DNA of 64,000 nt from Sinosporangium album (GCF_900100605.1 NZ_FNCN01000009.1:1-64000), one strand, 5' to 3'; numbered from the stretch's first letter, positions 32,258 to 43,255 are shown. Notes: generated by a model not told the origin, from the sequence alone. Numbers and translations: made by a program.

Positions 32258-33862
32258 TCAGAGGATGGACGCCACCATGACGATGATCAGGACGAGGGTG
32301 ATGATGCCGACACCGATGAGGATGATCTTGCCGACCCGGCCGCCTGCCGGCTTCGCCGCGGGCGTCCGCTCCCTGCCGTCCGCCGGCCCGAACAGGTCCA
32401 TGCCGACGTTGCCCTCGCCCGTGGTCTCCCACCCGTACGGCGGAGCCGGCTCGGCCGGGAACCCGCCCGCCGTCTCCCGCTGCGGATGGCCGGCGTGTCC
32501 CTCGCCGTCCCGGCCTCCGCCGTCCCAGGCGCCGCCGTCCTGGCCGCGGCCGTCCCAGCCTTGACCGCCCCAGGCGTGGCCGTCCCGGTCCTGCCCGGGG
32601 CCGTCGTGCCCGCCGTGATGCCCGCCGTGGTGCCCGCCGTGGTGCCCGTCGTCATGCCCGTCGTCGTACCCGTGGGCCCGCGGCGGGCCGGTGCCGTCCC
32701 GCTGCCACGGCACGGGATCAGGCGCCTCCGGCGGGGCCTCGGGCTCCCGCTCCGGTGCCCGCCCGGCGAGGAGATGCTGCGGCAGCGGACGCTTCGCCGG
32801 CCTGGCGATCATGACGGTGCGGTTGGCGGCGTCGTCCTCGTCCGCCGTGAAGGACCCGACGTCGGCGAGAGGCTCCGGGGAAGGGGCCTGCTCCCGCCGG
32901 TCCGCCGGCCTGCGCGGCCCGGGCACACTCCCGTCCGGTACGGCGGAGCCGCCGGAGGCCCTCGCCGCGCGGGCGGCGGGCGGCCACCCCGCGGGCTCGT
33001 CCTCCAGGTCGGCGTCGGGCCCGGGGAACACCGGGATCTCCGTCGTCGGGGTGTCGGCCACGGAGCGCAGCATGGCCGCGGCCCTGCCGGGCCCGAGCCG
33101 CTGAAGGTGGTCCTTCTCCAGCAGGCCGTCGAGCACCTGGCGCAGCGGCCCCGCCTGCGTGGGCGGGTCGGCGTTCTCGGTCATCAGCGCCGCGAGTGTG
33201 GCGGCGACCGTCGCGCGCTCGTAGGCGGGCCTGCCCTCGACCGCGAAGTACAGCGTCGCGCCGAGCGACCACAGGTCGGACTCCGGACCCGTGTAGTCGC
33301 CCCTGGCCCGTTCGGGAGCGGTGTAACCGGGGGAGCCGATCACCATGCCGGTCTTGGTGAGGTTGCTGTCGCCCTCGGCCTTGGCGATGCCGAAGTCGGT
33401 CAGCACCACCCGGCCCGTGTGCGTGAGGAGCACGTTCGCCGGCTTGACGTCGCGGTGCAGGATGCCTTGGGCGTGCGCGGCGCGCAGGGCGCTGAGCAGT
33501 TCGACGCCGATCTCCGCCACCAGCCGGGACGGCAGCGGGCCCTCCTCGTCGATGACGTGCTCCAGGGAGCGGCCCTCGACCAGCTCCATAATGATCCACG
33601 GGCTGCCGCGTTCCACGATCGCGTCGTAGACCGTCGCGACGGAGGGGTGGGTGACACGGGCGGCGCTGCGCCCCTCGCGGATCATCCGCTCCCTCAGCTC
33701 GGCGCGCTGCTCCTCACTGAGCGCCGGGTCTTGGCGGATCTCCTTGACGGCGACCTCACGCCCGAGTGAACGATCGTGGGCACGCCAGACCGTTCCCATC
33801 GTTCCTCGGCCGAGGGGCGCGATCAGCTCGTAGCGGCCAGCGAGCATGCGCAGTTCCGGCAT
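32258..33862 (-). CDS. Membrane-anchored Ser/Thr protein kinase with His/Gly-repeat linker
   Basis: The 534-residue Hanks-type kinase has its kinase domain at residues 8-270: LGRGTMGTVWRAHD (glycine loop), EVAVKEIR (K of the ATP site), HRDVKPANVLLT (catalytic loop), DFGIAKA and GSPGYTAPERARG. A long linker rich in Pro, Glu and Arg follows, with a stretch of GHHGG and GHDDGH repeats at about 410-450 and then DGRGQDGG-type repeats. One membrane helix (IILIGVGIITLVLIIVMVASIL) ends the protein, leaving almost no extracellular part and no PASTA domain. The His repeats may bind metal. It lies 35 bp downstream of another kinase on the same strand, so the two are probably cotranscribed. Confidence 0.93.
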   Translation of the reverse strand: MPELRMLAGRYELIAPLGRGTMGTVWRAHDRSLGREVAVKEIRQDPALSEEQRAELRERMIREGRSAARVTHPSVATVYDAIVERGSPWIIMELVEGRSLEHVIDEEGPLPSRLVAEIGVELLSALRAAHAQGILHRDVKPANVLLTHTGRVVLTDFGIAKAEGDSNLTKTGMVIGSPGYTAPERARGDYTGPESDLWSLGATLYFAVEGRPAYERATVAATLAALMTENADPPTQAGPLRQVLDGLLEKDHLQRLGPGRAAAMLRSVADTPTTEIPVFPGPDADLEDEPAGWPPAARAARASGGSAVPDGSVPGPRRPADRREQAPSPEPLADVGSFTADEDDAANRTVMIARPAKRPLPQHLLAGRAPEREPEAPPEAPDPVPWQRDGTGPPRAHGYDDGHDDGHHGGHHGGHHGGHDGPGQDRDGHAWGGQGWDGRGQDGGAWDGGGRDGEGHAGHPQRETAGGFPAEPAPPYGWETTGEGNVGMDLFGPADGRERTPAAKPAGGRVGKIILIGVGIITLVLIIVMVASIL

Positions 33863-33897
33863 GCTATGACGATAGCGATTTCCCCTTGGGTTTGGTT

Positions 33898-35076
33898 TTA
33901 TCCGCGCTTGCGAAGTTCGCGCGGCCAGAAGCGGCGGGGCAACAGGGTCTGGATCAGCGGGGCGAGGAGCCGGATGATCGGCCGCGGAGCCGGTCTCGAC
34001 TCCACGGATCTGCGGTGCGTCCCCTCGCCGGCCCGGCGATGCGTCCTCGGCGGCGGCACCTGAGGAGGCGGCGTCATGTCGAGCACGGGACGCGCCGGAG
34101 CCCGTGCGGCGGGAGCGGACGGACGCGGCGGCACCGGCTTGGCGTCAGCGCGGTGCAGGCCCCGATGCGCCGGACGCCGGGTGAACGAGGGCACCGAAAT
34201 CGCCGTCGAGGTGCGCACCGATTTGCTGGCCGCCTGGCCGAGCGGCTCCTCGGCCGACCCGCCCGCGGCGACGCGGGCCAGCATCAGCGAGGCCCGGACA
34301 CCGTCCAGCCTGGTCTCGGGGTCGATGCGCAGCAGCGCCCGCAGAATCGGCGCCAGCGGGCCCGCCTTCTCCATCGGGATCGGCTCGCCACTGGTGAGGG
34401 CGGCGAGCGCGGCGGCAGCCGTACGGCGGCCCGACAGGCCCCGGCCCTCGACGGCGGTGTAGAGCGTCGCGCCGAGCGACCACAGGTCGGCCGCCGGGCT
34501 GGCCTTGGCGCCGAGCACGCGCTCAGGCGCGATATAGCCGGCCGACCCGAGCACGATGCCCGCCTGCGTGATGGAGGCGTCGCCCTCCAGCGCCGCCAGG
34601 CCGAAGTCGGTGAGCACGGCCCGCTCCTCGACCACGAGCACATTGCTGGGCTTGACGTCGCGGTGGAGGATGCCCTTGGCGTGGACGGCCCGCAGCGCGC
34701 CGAGGATCTGGCGTCCGACCTCGGCGACGCGCCGGGGCGGCAGCGGCCCCTCCTCGCGGATCATCTGCTCAAGGGAGCGGGCCTCCAGCAGCTCCATGAC
34801 GATCCACGGCCGGTCGTCCTCGGTCACGACGTCGAAGACGTGGATGACCGAAGGGTGGGCGACCATCGCGGTCGCCCGCCCTTCACGCTCGGTCCGAGCG
34901 CACAGCTCGGCGCGGAGCTCCTCGTCCAACACCGCCGGCAGCCGGACTTCCTTGACCGCGACATCGCGGTGGAGAAGCTCGTCGCGCGCCCGCCAGACGG
35001 TGCCCATGCCGCCGCGTCCGACCGGCTCCAGAAGCCGGTAGCGCGCGGCGAGGAGGTATCCGGAGGGCGCACGCAT
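33898..35076 (-). CDS. Ser/Thr protein kinase (soluble)
   Basis: The 392-residue Hanks-type kinase has VGRGGMGTVWRARD, VAVKEVRLP, LHRDVKPSNVLVV, DFGLAALEGDASI and GSAGYIAPERVLG in order within residues 10-275. A Pro/Arg-rich C-terminal region (about 300-392) includes APRPIIRLLAPLIQ and RRFWPREL, with no clear membrane helix. It is a paralogue of the kinase just downstream, and the shared motif context (DLWSLGATLY) suggests a local duplication. The ATG at 35076 gives MRAPSGYLLAARYRLLEPV. Substrates are unknown. Confidence 0.93.
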   Translation of the reverse strand: MRAPSGYLLAARYRLLEPVGRGGMGTVWRARDELLHRDVAVKEVRLPAVLDEELRAELCARTEREGRATAMVAHPSVIHVFDVVTEDDRPWIVMELLEARSLEQMIREEGPLPPRRVAEVGRQILGALRAVHAKGILHRDVKPSNVLVVEERAVLTDFGLAALEGDASITQAGIVLGSAGYIAPERVLGAKASPAADLWSLGATLYTAVEGRGLSGRRTAAAALAALTSGEPIPMEKAGPLAPILRALLRIDPETRLDGVRASLMLARVAAGGSAEEPLGQAASKSVRTSTAISVPSFTRRPAHRGLHRADAKPVPPRPSAPAARAPARPVLDMTPPPQVPPPRTHRRAGEGTHRRSVESRPAPRPIIRLLAPLIQTLLPRRFWPRELRKRG

Positions 35077-35146
35077 GGGTGGCAGCTTACCGATTTGCGT
35101 AATGCGACCTGTAGAGACAGCGCCGATAATTTGTTGAGATCTTCAG

Positions 35147-35755
35147 TCAGCGGGATTGACTGGTGGCGTCAGTAAAACGCCTCTGAACGTCGGTCCAGTT
35201 CACAAGACCCCACAGTTTCTCCACGTAGTCGGGGCGCACGTTGCGGTATTGCAGGTAGTACGCGTGCTCCCAGGCGTCGAACACGAGCAAGGGAGCGGTG
35301 TTCATTCCGACGTTGCCGTGGTGGTCGTAGACCTGCTCGACGATCAGGCGGCGGCCGAGCGGCTCCCATGCCAGCACGCCCCAGCCCGACCCCTGCACGG
35401 TGGAGGTCGCGGTGGTGAGCTGCTTCTGGAACGCCTCGAAGGAGCCGAAGTGCTCGTCGATCGCGGCCCGCAGCTCGCCGTCGGGGCGGTCGCCGCCGTC
35501 CGGGGAGAGGTTCTCCCAGAAGATCGTGTGAAGCACGTGGCCGGACAGGTTGAAGGCGAAGGTCTTCTCCAGGCCGACCAGGCCGCCGAACTCGCCCTTG
35601 TCGCGGGCCTCGGCCAGGCGGTCCAGCGTGTCGTTGGCGCCCTTCACGTAGGCGGCGTGGTGCTTGGCGTGGTGCAGCTCCAGGATCTCGCCCGTGATGG
35701 CGGGCTCCAGGGCCGCGTAGTCGTAGGGCATGTCAGGGAGAGAGTACGTCCCCAT
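35147..35755 (-). CDS. sodA: Superoxide dismutase, Fe/Mn family
   Basis: The enzyme dismutates superoxide with a single Mn or Fe bound by three His and one Asp. The 202-residue protein has [38 protein letters not shown] (first ligand), [18 protein letters not shown] (second), [11 protein letters not shown], and [16 protein letters not shown] (Asp and His ligands). ATG at 35755 is placed 8 bp after an excellent GAGGAGG site; the ATG-like start at 35785 has no such site and adds ten unconserved residues. Metal choice cannot be read reliably. It is the last gene before the kinase pair, on the same strand. Confidence 0.95.
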   Translation of the reverse strand: MGTYSLPDMPYDYAALEPAITGEILELHHAKHHAAYVKGANDTLDRLAEARDKGEFGGLVGLEKTFAFNLSGHVLHTIFWENLSPDGGDRPDGELRAAIDEHFGSFEAFQKQLTTATSTVQGSGWGVLAWEPLGRRLIVEQVYDHHGNVGMNTAPLLVFDAWEHAYYLQYRNVRPDYVEKLWGLVNWTDVQRRFTDATSQSR

Positions 35756-36075
35756 GGTCAACCTCCTCGTTGATCGCACCGACACTATTGCAAGCCATGT
35801 GCAGGTGCATCAGCCTTGCGTCCTAGGACCAGGCTCGCGCGTGTCACGGTAGATCTAACGTGACGGTAATTGCGAGTTGTTTGCAACTACTGCATGATGG
35901 CAAGTGTCAGTTTGGTCTCTGGTCTCCCGGGCCGCCGTCACTTCGGCGGCGGCGCGGGAGATCCGGGTCACCTCAACGGGGGTCGTTCCTCTGTGCCGGC
36001 CCTCTGTGCCGGCCGTGATCGGCTCGGCTGTGACCAGCTCCTTTTTGATCGGTTCGTCTGTGATCGGCTTCGGGG
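35756..36075. other. Intergenic region between sodA and class I fumarase
   Basis: About 320 bp that must contain the sodA promoter on the minus strand. A short palindrome AGTTG-TTTG-CAACT lies near 35876-35889 and may be an operator. The part next to the fumarase stop (35990-36075) repeats TGATCGGCT/TGTGATCGG-type sequences and shows no gene. Confidence 0.4.
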
Positions 36076-37734
<1,659 letters not shown>

Positions 37735-37936
37735 CGTCGTTGATCCTCTGTTTGCGCGCGGTCACCGGCGCCGCGGGTCGCAGCCGAGCGGCGTCCCCAC
37801 GAGGGTACGACTTTCGACTTTCGCTCCCGACTCTTGGGGGAACCGTGACGCCCCTCGAAAACTCCGCTATCGAAATCCCCATAAGTCGGGCTTAGTGTGA
37901 GGTATACGTCGTATTCCATGACGGCGAGGGGGAGTC

Positions 37937-38062
37937 ATGGCGGCAGGCATCTGGGTCATGATCGGCTTCGGAATCTTCATGATCGTAGGGCTCGTGGTCA
38001 CTCTGATCGCGATCGTCCTGCGGGGCATCAGAGGCCCCGACCGCCAGTGGCCGGTGCGTTGA
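37937..38062 (+). CDS. 41-residue membrane protein
   Basis: A short reading frame from ATG at 37937 (preceded by GGGGGAG) to TGA at 38060. It encodes MAAGIWVMIGFGIFMIVGLV and then VTLIAIVLRGIRG plus a short basic end, which makes one long membrane helix. Its last 35 bp overlap the end of the convergent EamA gene. Codon composition and the good ribosome-binding site favour a real gene, but the size leaves doubt. Function is unknown. Confidence 0.55.
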   Translation: MAAGIWVMIGFGIFMIVGLVVTLIAIVLRGIRGPDRQWPVR

Positions 38063-39074
38063 CCCGTGAGACCTCGACGGCCGGCGCGCTCTGAGCCCCG
38101 GCCGCGTTCGCCATGCCTTGCGAGAGACCCACTTCGATGCCTTTCGAGCGCGTCGAGCTCTTTGAGGGGCTCTTTGAGCGGGTCGTACCCGTTGCGGTCT
38201 GTGGCGCGCTCAACCCGATCAGAATCCCCCCGACCACCATCAACGCGCCGACCGCCTCACCCACCGACGGCGGCCCGCCGCCGAGCACCGTCACCGTGAG
38301 GATCGCACTGATCGGGACGACCCCGGCGAACAGGCCGGCGCGTCCCGGCCCCAGCCGGGGCAGGGCGAAGTACCAGAGCAGGAACGCGGCCGCCGTCACG
38401 ATCACACCGAGGTAGGCCAGCCCCAGAAGCTCGCCCCGATCGGGCGCCCGCAGCATCGCGGGCCCGTCCGCGACCCACCCCATGGCCAGCAGCATCGGTA
38501 CGGCCAGAGCCGACACATAAGCCGACGTCCGCACTGCCCCGAGCTTCGGCAGCAGAGGTATGGCCAGCAGGGAGAAACCGGTCTCGCAGCCCAGCGCGAA
38601 AAGCGCCCACATCAGTGCCGTGGGCCCGCCCGTCCCGAGCCCCGTGGCCACCGTGGTGCCCACCACGACCACACCCGCCCCGGCCAGCAGCCGCGGCGTC
38701 GGCCTGCCCCCGCCCACCAGCGCCAACACCAGCGGCACCGCGCCCAGCACCGTGCCCGCGAGCGTCGCGCCACCGTGCCGGGTCGCCTCCACCACGCCCA
38801 CGTTGAACAGCACCAGGCCGACCAGCGTCAGCGCGGCGAGGAGGACGATCTCGCGAGGCGTCAGCCGTACGAAACGCAGGCGCATCGCCGCGCAGACGGC
38901 CACCAGCACCGCGGCGCCCATCGTGTAGCGCACGGCCATCCCCCCGTACACGGGATAGTCCTTGATCAGGTCGGATACCGGTGCGAGGGTCCCCATCAGG
39001 AACATCGCCGCGGCGGCCGAGCCCGCCGCGGCGCGTCCTCGCCACGGGGAAATGCCGTGGACAGTCGCGTTCAT
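38028..39074 (-). CDS. EamA/DMT-family transporter
   Basis: The protein is about 348 residues from ATG at 39074 (an upstream start at 39107 is possible) with ten predicted membrane helices in two EamA repeats. For example, VLVAVCAAMRLRFVRLTPRE and LAALTLVGLVLFNVGVVEAT lie in the first, and GLAYLGVIVTAAAFLLWYFALPRLGPGRAG in the second. These proteins export or import small metabolites. The gene is divergent from a MocR-type regulator 69 bp away, a standard pairing in which the regulator controls the transporter, often for an amino acid or vitamin B6-related compound. The hydrophilic C-terminal tail of about 60 residues is Ser/Thr/Lys-rich and unusual. Confidence 0.9.
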   Translation of the reverse strand: MNATVHGISPWRGRAAAGSAAAAMFLMGTLAPVSDLIKDYPVYGGMAVRYTMGAAVLVAVCAAMRLRFVRLTPREIVLLAALTLVGLVLFNVGVVEATRHGGATLAGTVLGAVPLVLALVGGGRPTPRLLAGAGVVVVGTTVATGLGTGGPTALMWALFALGCETGFSLLAIPLLPKLGAVRTSAYVSALAVPMLLAMGWVADGPAMLRAPDRGELLGLAYLGVIVTAAAFLLWYFALPRLGPGRAGLFAGVVPISAILTVTVLGGGPPSVGEAVGALMVVGGILIGLSAPQTATGTTRSKSPSKSSTRSKGIEVGLSQGMANAAGAQSAPAVEVSRVNAPATGGRGL

Positions 39075-39142
39075 ATGTCGGAATGCTAGGAAGGCAATGG
39101 ATCGCACTTCCTGTCCAATCCAAGGGCAGATCGGAGGACCAA

Positions 39143-40621
39143 TTGGCAGACCTTCACCTCGCGGTCGACCGGGCCGCCGGAGGCATCGCCGGCCAGATCG
39201 CGCGTGAGCTCCGCGGCGCGATCAGGAGCGGGCGCCTGGTGGCCGACGTACGGCTGCCCGCCAGCCGAGAGCTCGCCAAAGACCTCGGAGTCTCACGCGG
39301 CGTGGTCGTCGAGGCGTACGAGCAGCTCGTGGCCGAAGGCTTTCTGCTGTCCCGCGTGGGTGCGGGCACCTTCGTGGCGCCGCTGGCCGACGCGGCGGTC
39401 GCCGTCCCCGACCAGGTGCGTCCGCGGCGCCCGGTCCTGCCGCCCTACAGGCCCACCTCGCCCGAACTCAGCGCGTTCCCGAGGGAGCGCTGGCTGGCGT
39501 CGGTGCGGCACGCCCTCGCCACCATGCCGGTCGAGGCGTTCGACTACGCCGACCCCGGAGGGGTGCGCGAGCTCCGCGAGGAGATCGCCGCCTACCTGGG
39601 CCGGGTGCGGGCCGCCGCCGTCACCCCCGACACGGTCGTCGTCGTCGGCGGAGTCGTGCAGGGGCTCACCCTCACCCTCCGCGCCCTCGGCCCCGGGGCG
39701 CGGCTCGCCGTCGAGGACCCCGCGGGCCACCGCCAGAACGCCGTCATCACCGCCATCGGCGTCACCACGGTGCCGGTGCCCGTCGACGACGAGGGCATCG
39801 ACGTGGCGGCCCTGCGCGCCGTTGACGTCGACGCGGTCCTCGTGACGCCGGCGCACCAGTATCCGACCGGGGTCGTGCTCTCGCCGGCTCGCCGTACGGC
39901 TCTGGCCGCGTGGGCGGCGGACACCGGCGCCGTCATCATCGAGGACGACTACAACGCGGAGTTCCGGTTCGACCGCGAACCCGTCGGGTGCCTGCAGGGG
40001 CTCGCCCCCGCCTCCGTGGTGCTCACCGGCTCCGTCAGCAAATCCCTCGCCCCCGGGCTGCGGCTCGGCTGGGTCGCCGCACCGCCCCACCTGGCCAGAG
40101 CCGTACGGCGCGCCCGCGCCCTGCTCGACCTGGGCTCTCCGGTGATCGACCAGTACGCGCTCGCGCATTTCATCGCCGTCGGGTCCTACGACAGGCATCT
40201 GCGGCGGATGCGCCGCGAGTATCGCATCAAGCGCGACGCCCTGGTGGGCGCGCTCCGCCGCCATCTGCCCCAGGTGAGACCCCTCGGCGTGTCGGCGGGC
40301 ATGCACGCCTGCCTGGAGTTGCCGCCGCACTGGGACGAGCGGGCCGTCGCCAAGGCCGCGACCGCCTGCGGGCTGCCCGCCGAGCCGCTCGCCATCATGC
40401 GCACCCGGCCCGGCCCGCCCGCGCTCGTCGTCGGCTTCGGCCGCCTGCCCCCTCGCCGCGCCGACGAGGTGGTGGCCGCCCTCGCCGCCGACCTCCCCGA
40501 CGATCACCGGCCCTCGGGCACCTCCAGGTCAAGGCCGTTCACAACGGTGATCTCGCCAGAGCGTTTGACTGCGCCGCGGATGGAGACGGCAGAGCCGGGC
40601 ATCGTCATACCGCCACCATAG
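39143..40621 (+). CDS. MocR/PdxR-type transcriptional regulator (GntR + aminotransferase fold)
   Basis: The 492-residue protein begins at TTG 39143, which follows GGAGG by 6 bp. An N-terminal GntR winged helix (about 5-75; LPASRELAKDLGVSRGVVVEAYEQL, EGFLLSRVGAGTFV) is joined to a fold-type I aminotransferase domain. The latter has DYADPGGVRELREEIAAYLGRVR, VTPAHQYPTGVVLSPARR, IIEDDYNAEFRFDREP and the PLP lysine in GSVSKSLAPGLRLGW. Such regulators bind PLP, or PLP adducts, to sense a ligand. The final ~35 residues (after about 40505) are unlike the family and overlap an antisense ABC-transporter remnant, so the C-terminus was probably altered by a deletion. Confidence 0.92.
   Translation: MADLHLAVDRAAGGIAGQIARELRGAIRSGRLVADVRLPASRELAKDLGVSRGVVVEAYEQLVAEGFLLSRVGAGTFVAPLADAAVAVPDQVRPRRPVLPPYRPTSPELSAFPRERWLASVRHALATMPVEAFDYADPGGVRELREEIAAYLGRVRAAAVTPDTVVVVGGVVQGLTLTLRALGPGARLAVEDPAGHRQNAVITAIGVTTVPVPVDDEGIDVAALRAVDVDAVLVTPAHQYPTGVVLSPARRTALAAWAADTGAVIIEDDYNAEFRFDREPVGCLQGLAPASVVLTGSVSKSLAPGLRLGWVAAPPHLARAVRRARALLDLGSPVIDQYALAHFIAVGSYDRHLRRMRREYRIKRDALVGALRRHLPQVRPLGVSAGMHACLELPPHWDERAVAKAATACGLPAEPLAIMRTRPGPPALVVGFGRLPPRRADEVVAALAADLPDDHRPSGTSRSRPFTTVISPERLTAPRMETAEPGIVIPPP
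40504..40608 (-). pseudogene. Remnant of an ABC transporter ATPase N-terminus
   Basis: The minus-strand frame from ATG at 40608 to TGA at 40504 reads MTMPGSAVSIRGAVKRSGE and then ITVVNGLDLEVPEG. This is a good match to the opening of ABC ATPases of the daunorubicin-resistance type, in which a V-K-R-F-G motif precedes A/N-G-L-D-L-x-V-P-x-G. The Walker A that should follow is absent and the frame stops at once. It lies inside the end of the MocR gene, marking a deletion junction that removed the rest of the transporter. Confidence 0.65.
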
Positions 40622-40691
40622 AAGTCGGCACCGAAAGTTCTCCACGAGGTTTTCCCGCTGCCTGATCTATCGTCGAAGGGTGGACGGTCTC

Positions 40692-41324
40692 ATGTCACAC
40701 GGCCCGAGCGGCCCTCCCTCATACGCGGGAGGCACCCCGCGTCCCGACCAGTTGCGCGCGGCCGACTCCGACCGCGAACGCATCGTCGCCGTCCTGAGCG
40801 ACGCCGCGGCCGACGGTCGACTGACCCCCGACGAGCTGGAGGAACGCGCCACGCTCGCCTACAGCGCCCGCACCCTCGGCGAGCTGAGCGGCCTCACCGC
40901 CGACCTGCTCCCGCCCGAAGAGCAGCCGCTGCGCACCGACACGCGGCCGGTGCTGGCGTTCTTCCGGACCGAGCGCAAGGAGGGCCGCTGGGTCGTGCCA
41001 CCGCACTACTCCGCCACCGCCCTCTGCGCCAACGTCACCCTGGACCTTCGGGACGCGGTGCTCCAGACCGGCCACATCCGCCTCCAGGCGACCGTGGTCG
41101 GCGGCACGCTCACCCTCCTCGTGCCGCAGGGGGTGAAGGTGCTCATGCCCGCGTCCTCGTTCCTCGGGAGCAAGAAGAGCCAGGTCGCGGGCGACGCCCG
41201 GCCCGACGCCCCCACCATCGAGATCACCGGCTTTGTGAGCATGGGCACCATCATCGCCAAGACCCCCAAACCCCCCAAGCAGCCGCGGTTGGGCGGCCTG
41301 CTGCGCCGCCGCTCCCTGCCCTGA
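40692..41324 (+). CDS. DUF1707 protein with LiaF-like C-terminal domain
   Basis: The product is 210 residues from ATG at 40692 (GTG at 40680 is an in-frame alternative). After a short Pro/Gly start comes the DUF1707 segment: RAADSDRERIVAVLSDAAADG then RLTPDELEERATLAYSARTLGEL. The C-terminal half (about 85-175) has VLAFFRTERKEGRWVVPPHY, ATVVGGTLTLLVPQGVKVLM and ITGFVSMGTIIAK, the beta-helical fold of LiaF/DUF2154 cell-wall-stress proteins. Function is unknown in detail. It faces glpX convergently with a 26-bp tandem repeat between the two. Confidence 0.88.
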   Translation: MSHGPSGPPSYAGGTPRPDQLRAADSDRERIVAVLSDAAADGRLTPDELEERATLAYSARTLGELSGLTADLLPPEEQPLRTDTRPVLAFFRTERKEGRWVVPPHYSATALCANVTLDLRDAVLQTGHIRLQATVVGGTLTLLVPQGVKVLMPASSFLGSKKSQVAGDARPDAPTIEITGFVSMGTIIAKTPKPPKQPRLGGLLRRRSLP

Positions 41325-41346
41325 CCGCCTGGCACCCGGAGCCATG

Positions 41347-41398
41347 CGTACGGCACCAGCCGGGCCGGTGGCCGTACGGCACAAGCCGGGCCGGTGGC
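41347..41398. repeat. 26-bp tandem repeat between DUF1707 and glpX
   Basis: Two units, 41347-41372 and 41373-41398, each start CGTACGGCAC and differ at one base. The unit contains the CCGTACGG-type palindrome core that recurs across the window. Its role is unknown; it lies in a convergent intergenic region that should also hold terminators. Confidence 0.9.
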
Positions 41399-41492
41399 CG
41401 CCGCCGGGCCCGTGCCGCGTGGCCGGCCTTCGGCGGGGCGGGCCGGGTGGGCCCGTGCCGTACGCCCTCAGGAGGCACCAGACGGGGTGGGG

Positions 41493-42539
41493 TCAGGTGG
41501 CGCTGTCGAAGTTGATCGCGCTGTAGGCGCGGAGCTTGGCGAGCTGGTGCTCACTCGCCACGTGGCGGATCGTGCCGGAACGTCCGCGCATGACCAGCGA
41601 GTGCGTGGTGGCGTGGCCGCCGCGGAAACGCACCCCGTGCATCAGTTCGCCCTCGGTGATGCCGGTGGCGGCGAAGAACACGTCGTCGGACGTCACGAGG
41701 TCGTCTGTGCTGAGGACCTGGTCCAGGTCGAGCCCGGCGTCCAAGGCGCGGCGGCGCTCCTCGTCGTTCTGCGGCCACAGCTTGCCCTGGATGACGCCGC
41801 CCATGCACTTGAGCGCGCAGGCCGCGATGATGCCCTCGGGCGTGCCGCCGATGCCGAGCATGAGGTCCACCCCGGTGCCCTCGCGGGCCGCCATGATCGC
41901 CCCCGCCACGTCACCGTCGGTGATGAACTTGATCCGGGCTCCGGCGCTCCGGATCTCCTTGACGATGTTCTCGTGGCGCGGCCGGTCAAGGATGACCACG
42001 GTCACGTCCGAAGGCGAGGCGCCCTTCGCCCGGGCCACGGCCCGGATGTTGTCGGCGACCGGCGCCTCGATGTCCACGGCGTCCGCCGCCTCCGGGCCCG
42101 TGGCGAGTTTCTCCATGTAGAAGACCGCCGACGGGTCATACATGGAACCGCGCTCACTCACCGCGATGACCGAGACCGCATTGGGCATCCCCATCGCCGT
42201 CAAGCGGGTGCCGTCGATCGGATCCACGGCCACGTCGCATTCCGGCCCGCTGCCGTCACCGATGCGCTCCCCGTTGAAAAGCATGGGGGCGTTATCCTTT
42301 TCACCTTCACCAATAACGACGACGCCGTTCATCGACACCGTGTTGATGAGTTGGCGCATGGCATTGACGGCGGCGCCGTCCGCGCCGTTCTTGTCGCCGC
42401 GGCCCACCCATCGTGCCGCGGCCATCGCCGCGGCCTCGGTGACCCGGACCAATTCCAAAGCGAGGTTTCGGTCGGGCGCGTGTTTGCCGGTGGCGAGTGC
42501 GGCAGGAACGGACGTCTGATCGGACAATTGACCGGACAT
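41493..42539 (-). CDS. glpX: Fructose-1,6-bisphosphatase class II
   Basis: The enzyme dephosphorylates fructose-1,6-bisphosphate in gluconeogenesis and pairs functionally with pckG in this window. The 348-residue protein carries the class II signatures [38 protein letters not shown] (metal-binding acidic residues), [25 protein letters not shown] and [23 protein letters not shown]. It is the main FBPase of most actinobacteria (Rv1099c in M. tuberculosis). The ATG at 42539 reads [13 protein letters not shown]. It is divergent from a TetR-family gene 74 bp away. Confidence 0.96.
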   Translation of the reverse strand: MSGQLSDQTSVPAALATGKHAPDRNLALELVRVTEAAAMAAARWVGRGDKNGADGAAVNAMRQLINTVSMNGVVVIGEGEKDNAPMLFNGERIGDGSGPECDVAVDPIDGTRLTAMGMPNAVSVIAVSERGSMYDPSAVFYMEKLATGPEAADAVDIEAPVADNIRAVARAKGASPSDVTVVILDRPRHENIVKEIRSAGARIKFITDGDVAGAIMAAREGTGVDLMLGIGGTPEGIIAACALKCMGGVIQGKLWPQNDEERRRALDAGLDLDQVLSTDDLVTSDDVFFAATGITEGELMHGVRFRGGHATTHSLVMRGRSGTIRHVASEHQLAKLRAYSAINFDSAT

Positions 42540-42613
42540 GGCGACAGACCCCTCTCATGGACTACTGCACCGATCGTAGTCAGCAGCCTTTCGCCGATCA
42601 TCGGGAGGATAAT

Positions 42614-43255
42614 GTGCCCACCATGAGCAGTGACGCGGAACAGTCGGTGACGGGTGTGGCGGTTCGCACGTCGGAGCGGGGTGCGGCCACGCGCACCGCG
42701 CTTCTGGAGGCGGCACGGGAGATCTTCGTCACGAACGGCTTCGCCGAGGCGGGGGTCACCGACGTCGTGGCCCGGGCCGGCGCCAGCGTCGGCAGCCTTT
42801 ACCATCATTTTTCTGGGAAAGCCGATCTCTACCTGACGCTGTTCGAAGAGTTCCAGACCCGGCAGGCCCAGCGCACCAAGCAGGCCGTCCACGCCGTCCG
42901 CGCGGCCGGGGAGACCGACCCGATGCGCCACTTCATCGCCGGCGCCCGCGCCTACCTCGAAGGATCCCTCGCCGAACGCGACCTCGCCGCCCTCTTCCTG
43001 CGCGGTGACGGGCCGCCCGGCTTCGAGGTCACCATGCGTGACCGCCTCCGGCAGTGGGCCAAGCGCAACGCCGCCCTGTTCGAAGGCGACGAAGGCGCCC
43101 TCGTCGTCGTGATCACCGGCGCGCTCGCCGCCGCGGTCTCCGAAGTCGTGCTCTCCGACGACGAGGACGCCGCCCGCAGACTCTCCGACGACGTGCTCGC
43201 GATCATCGGCCAGATCCGCAGGCCCGCAAGCCCGACCGGTCCGCAGAGCGGGTAG
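42614..43255 (+). CDS. TetR-family transcriptional regulator
   Basis: The product is 213 residues from GTG at 42614, which has GGGAGG at the ideal distance; ATG at 42623 is three codons inside. The N-terminal DNA-binding domain reads RTALLEAAREIFVTNGFAEAG, VTDVVARAGASVGSLYHHFSG and KADLYLTLFEEF. The ligand domain is generic. The gene is divergent from glpX and 11 bp upstream of the DUF4245 gene on the same strand. Control of glpX, of itself or of both is possible; the inducer is unknown. Confidence 0.9.
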   Translation: MPTMSSDAEQSVTGVAVRTSERGAATRTALLEAAREIFVTNGFAEAGVTDVVARAGASVGSLYHHFSGKADLYLTLFEEFQTRQAQRTKQAVHAVRAAGETDPMRHFIAGARAYLEGSLAERDLAALFLRGDGPPGFEVTMRDRLRQWAKRNAALFEGDEGALVVVITGALAAAVSEVVLSDDEDAARRLSDDVLAIIGQIRRPASPTGPQSG

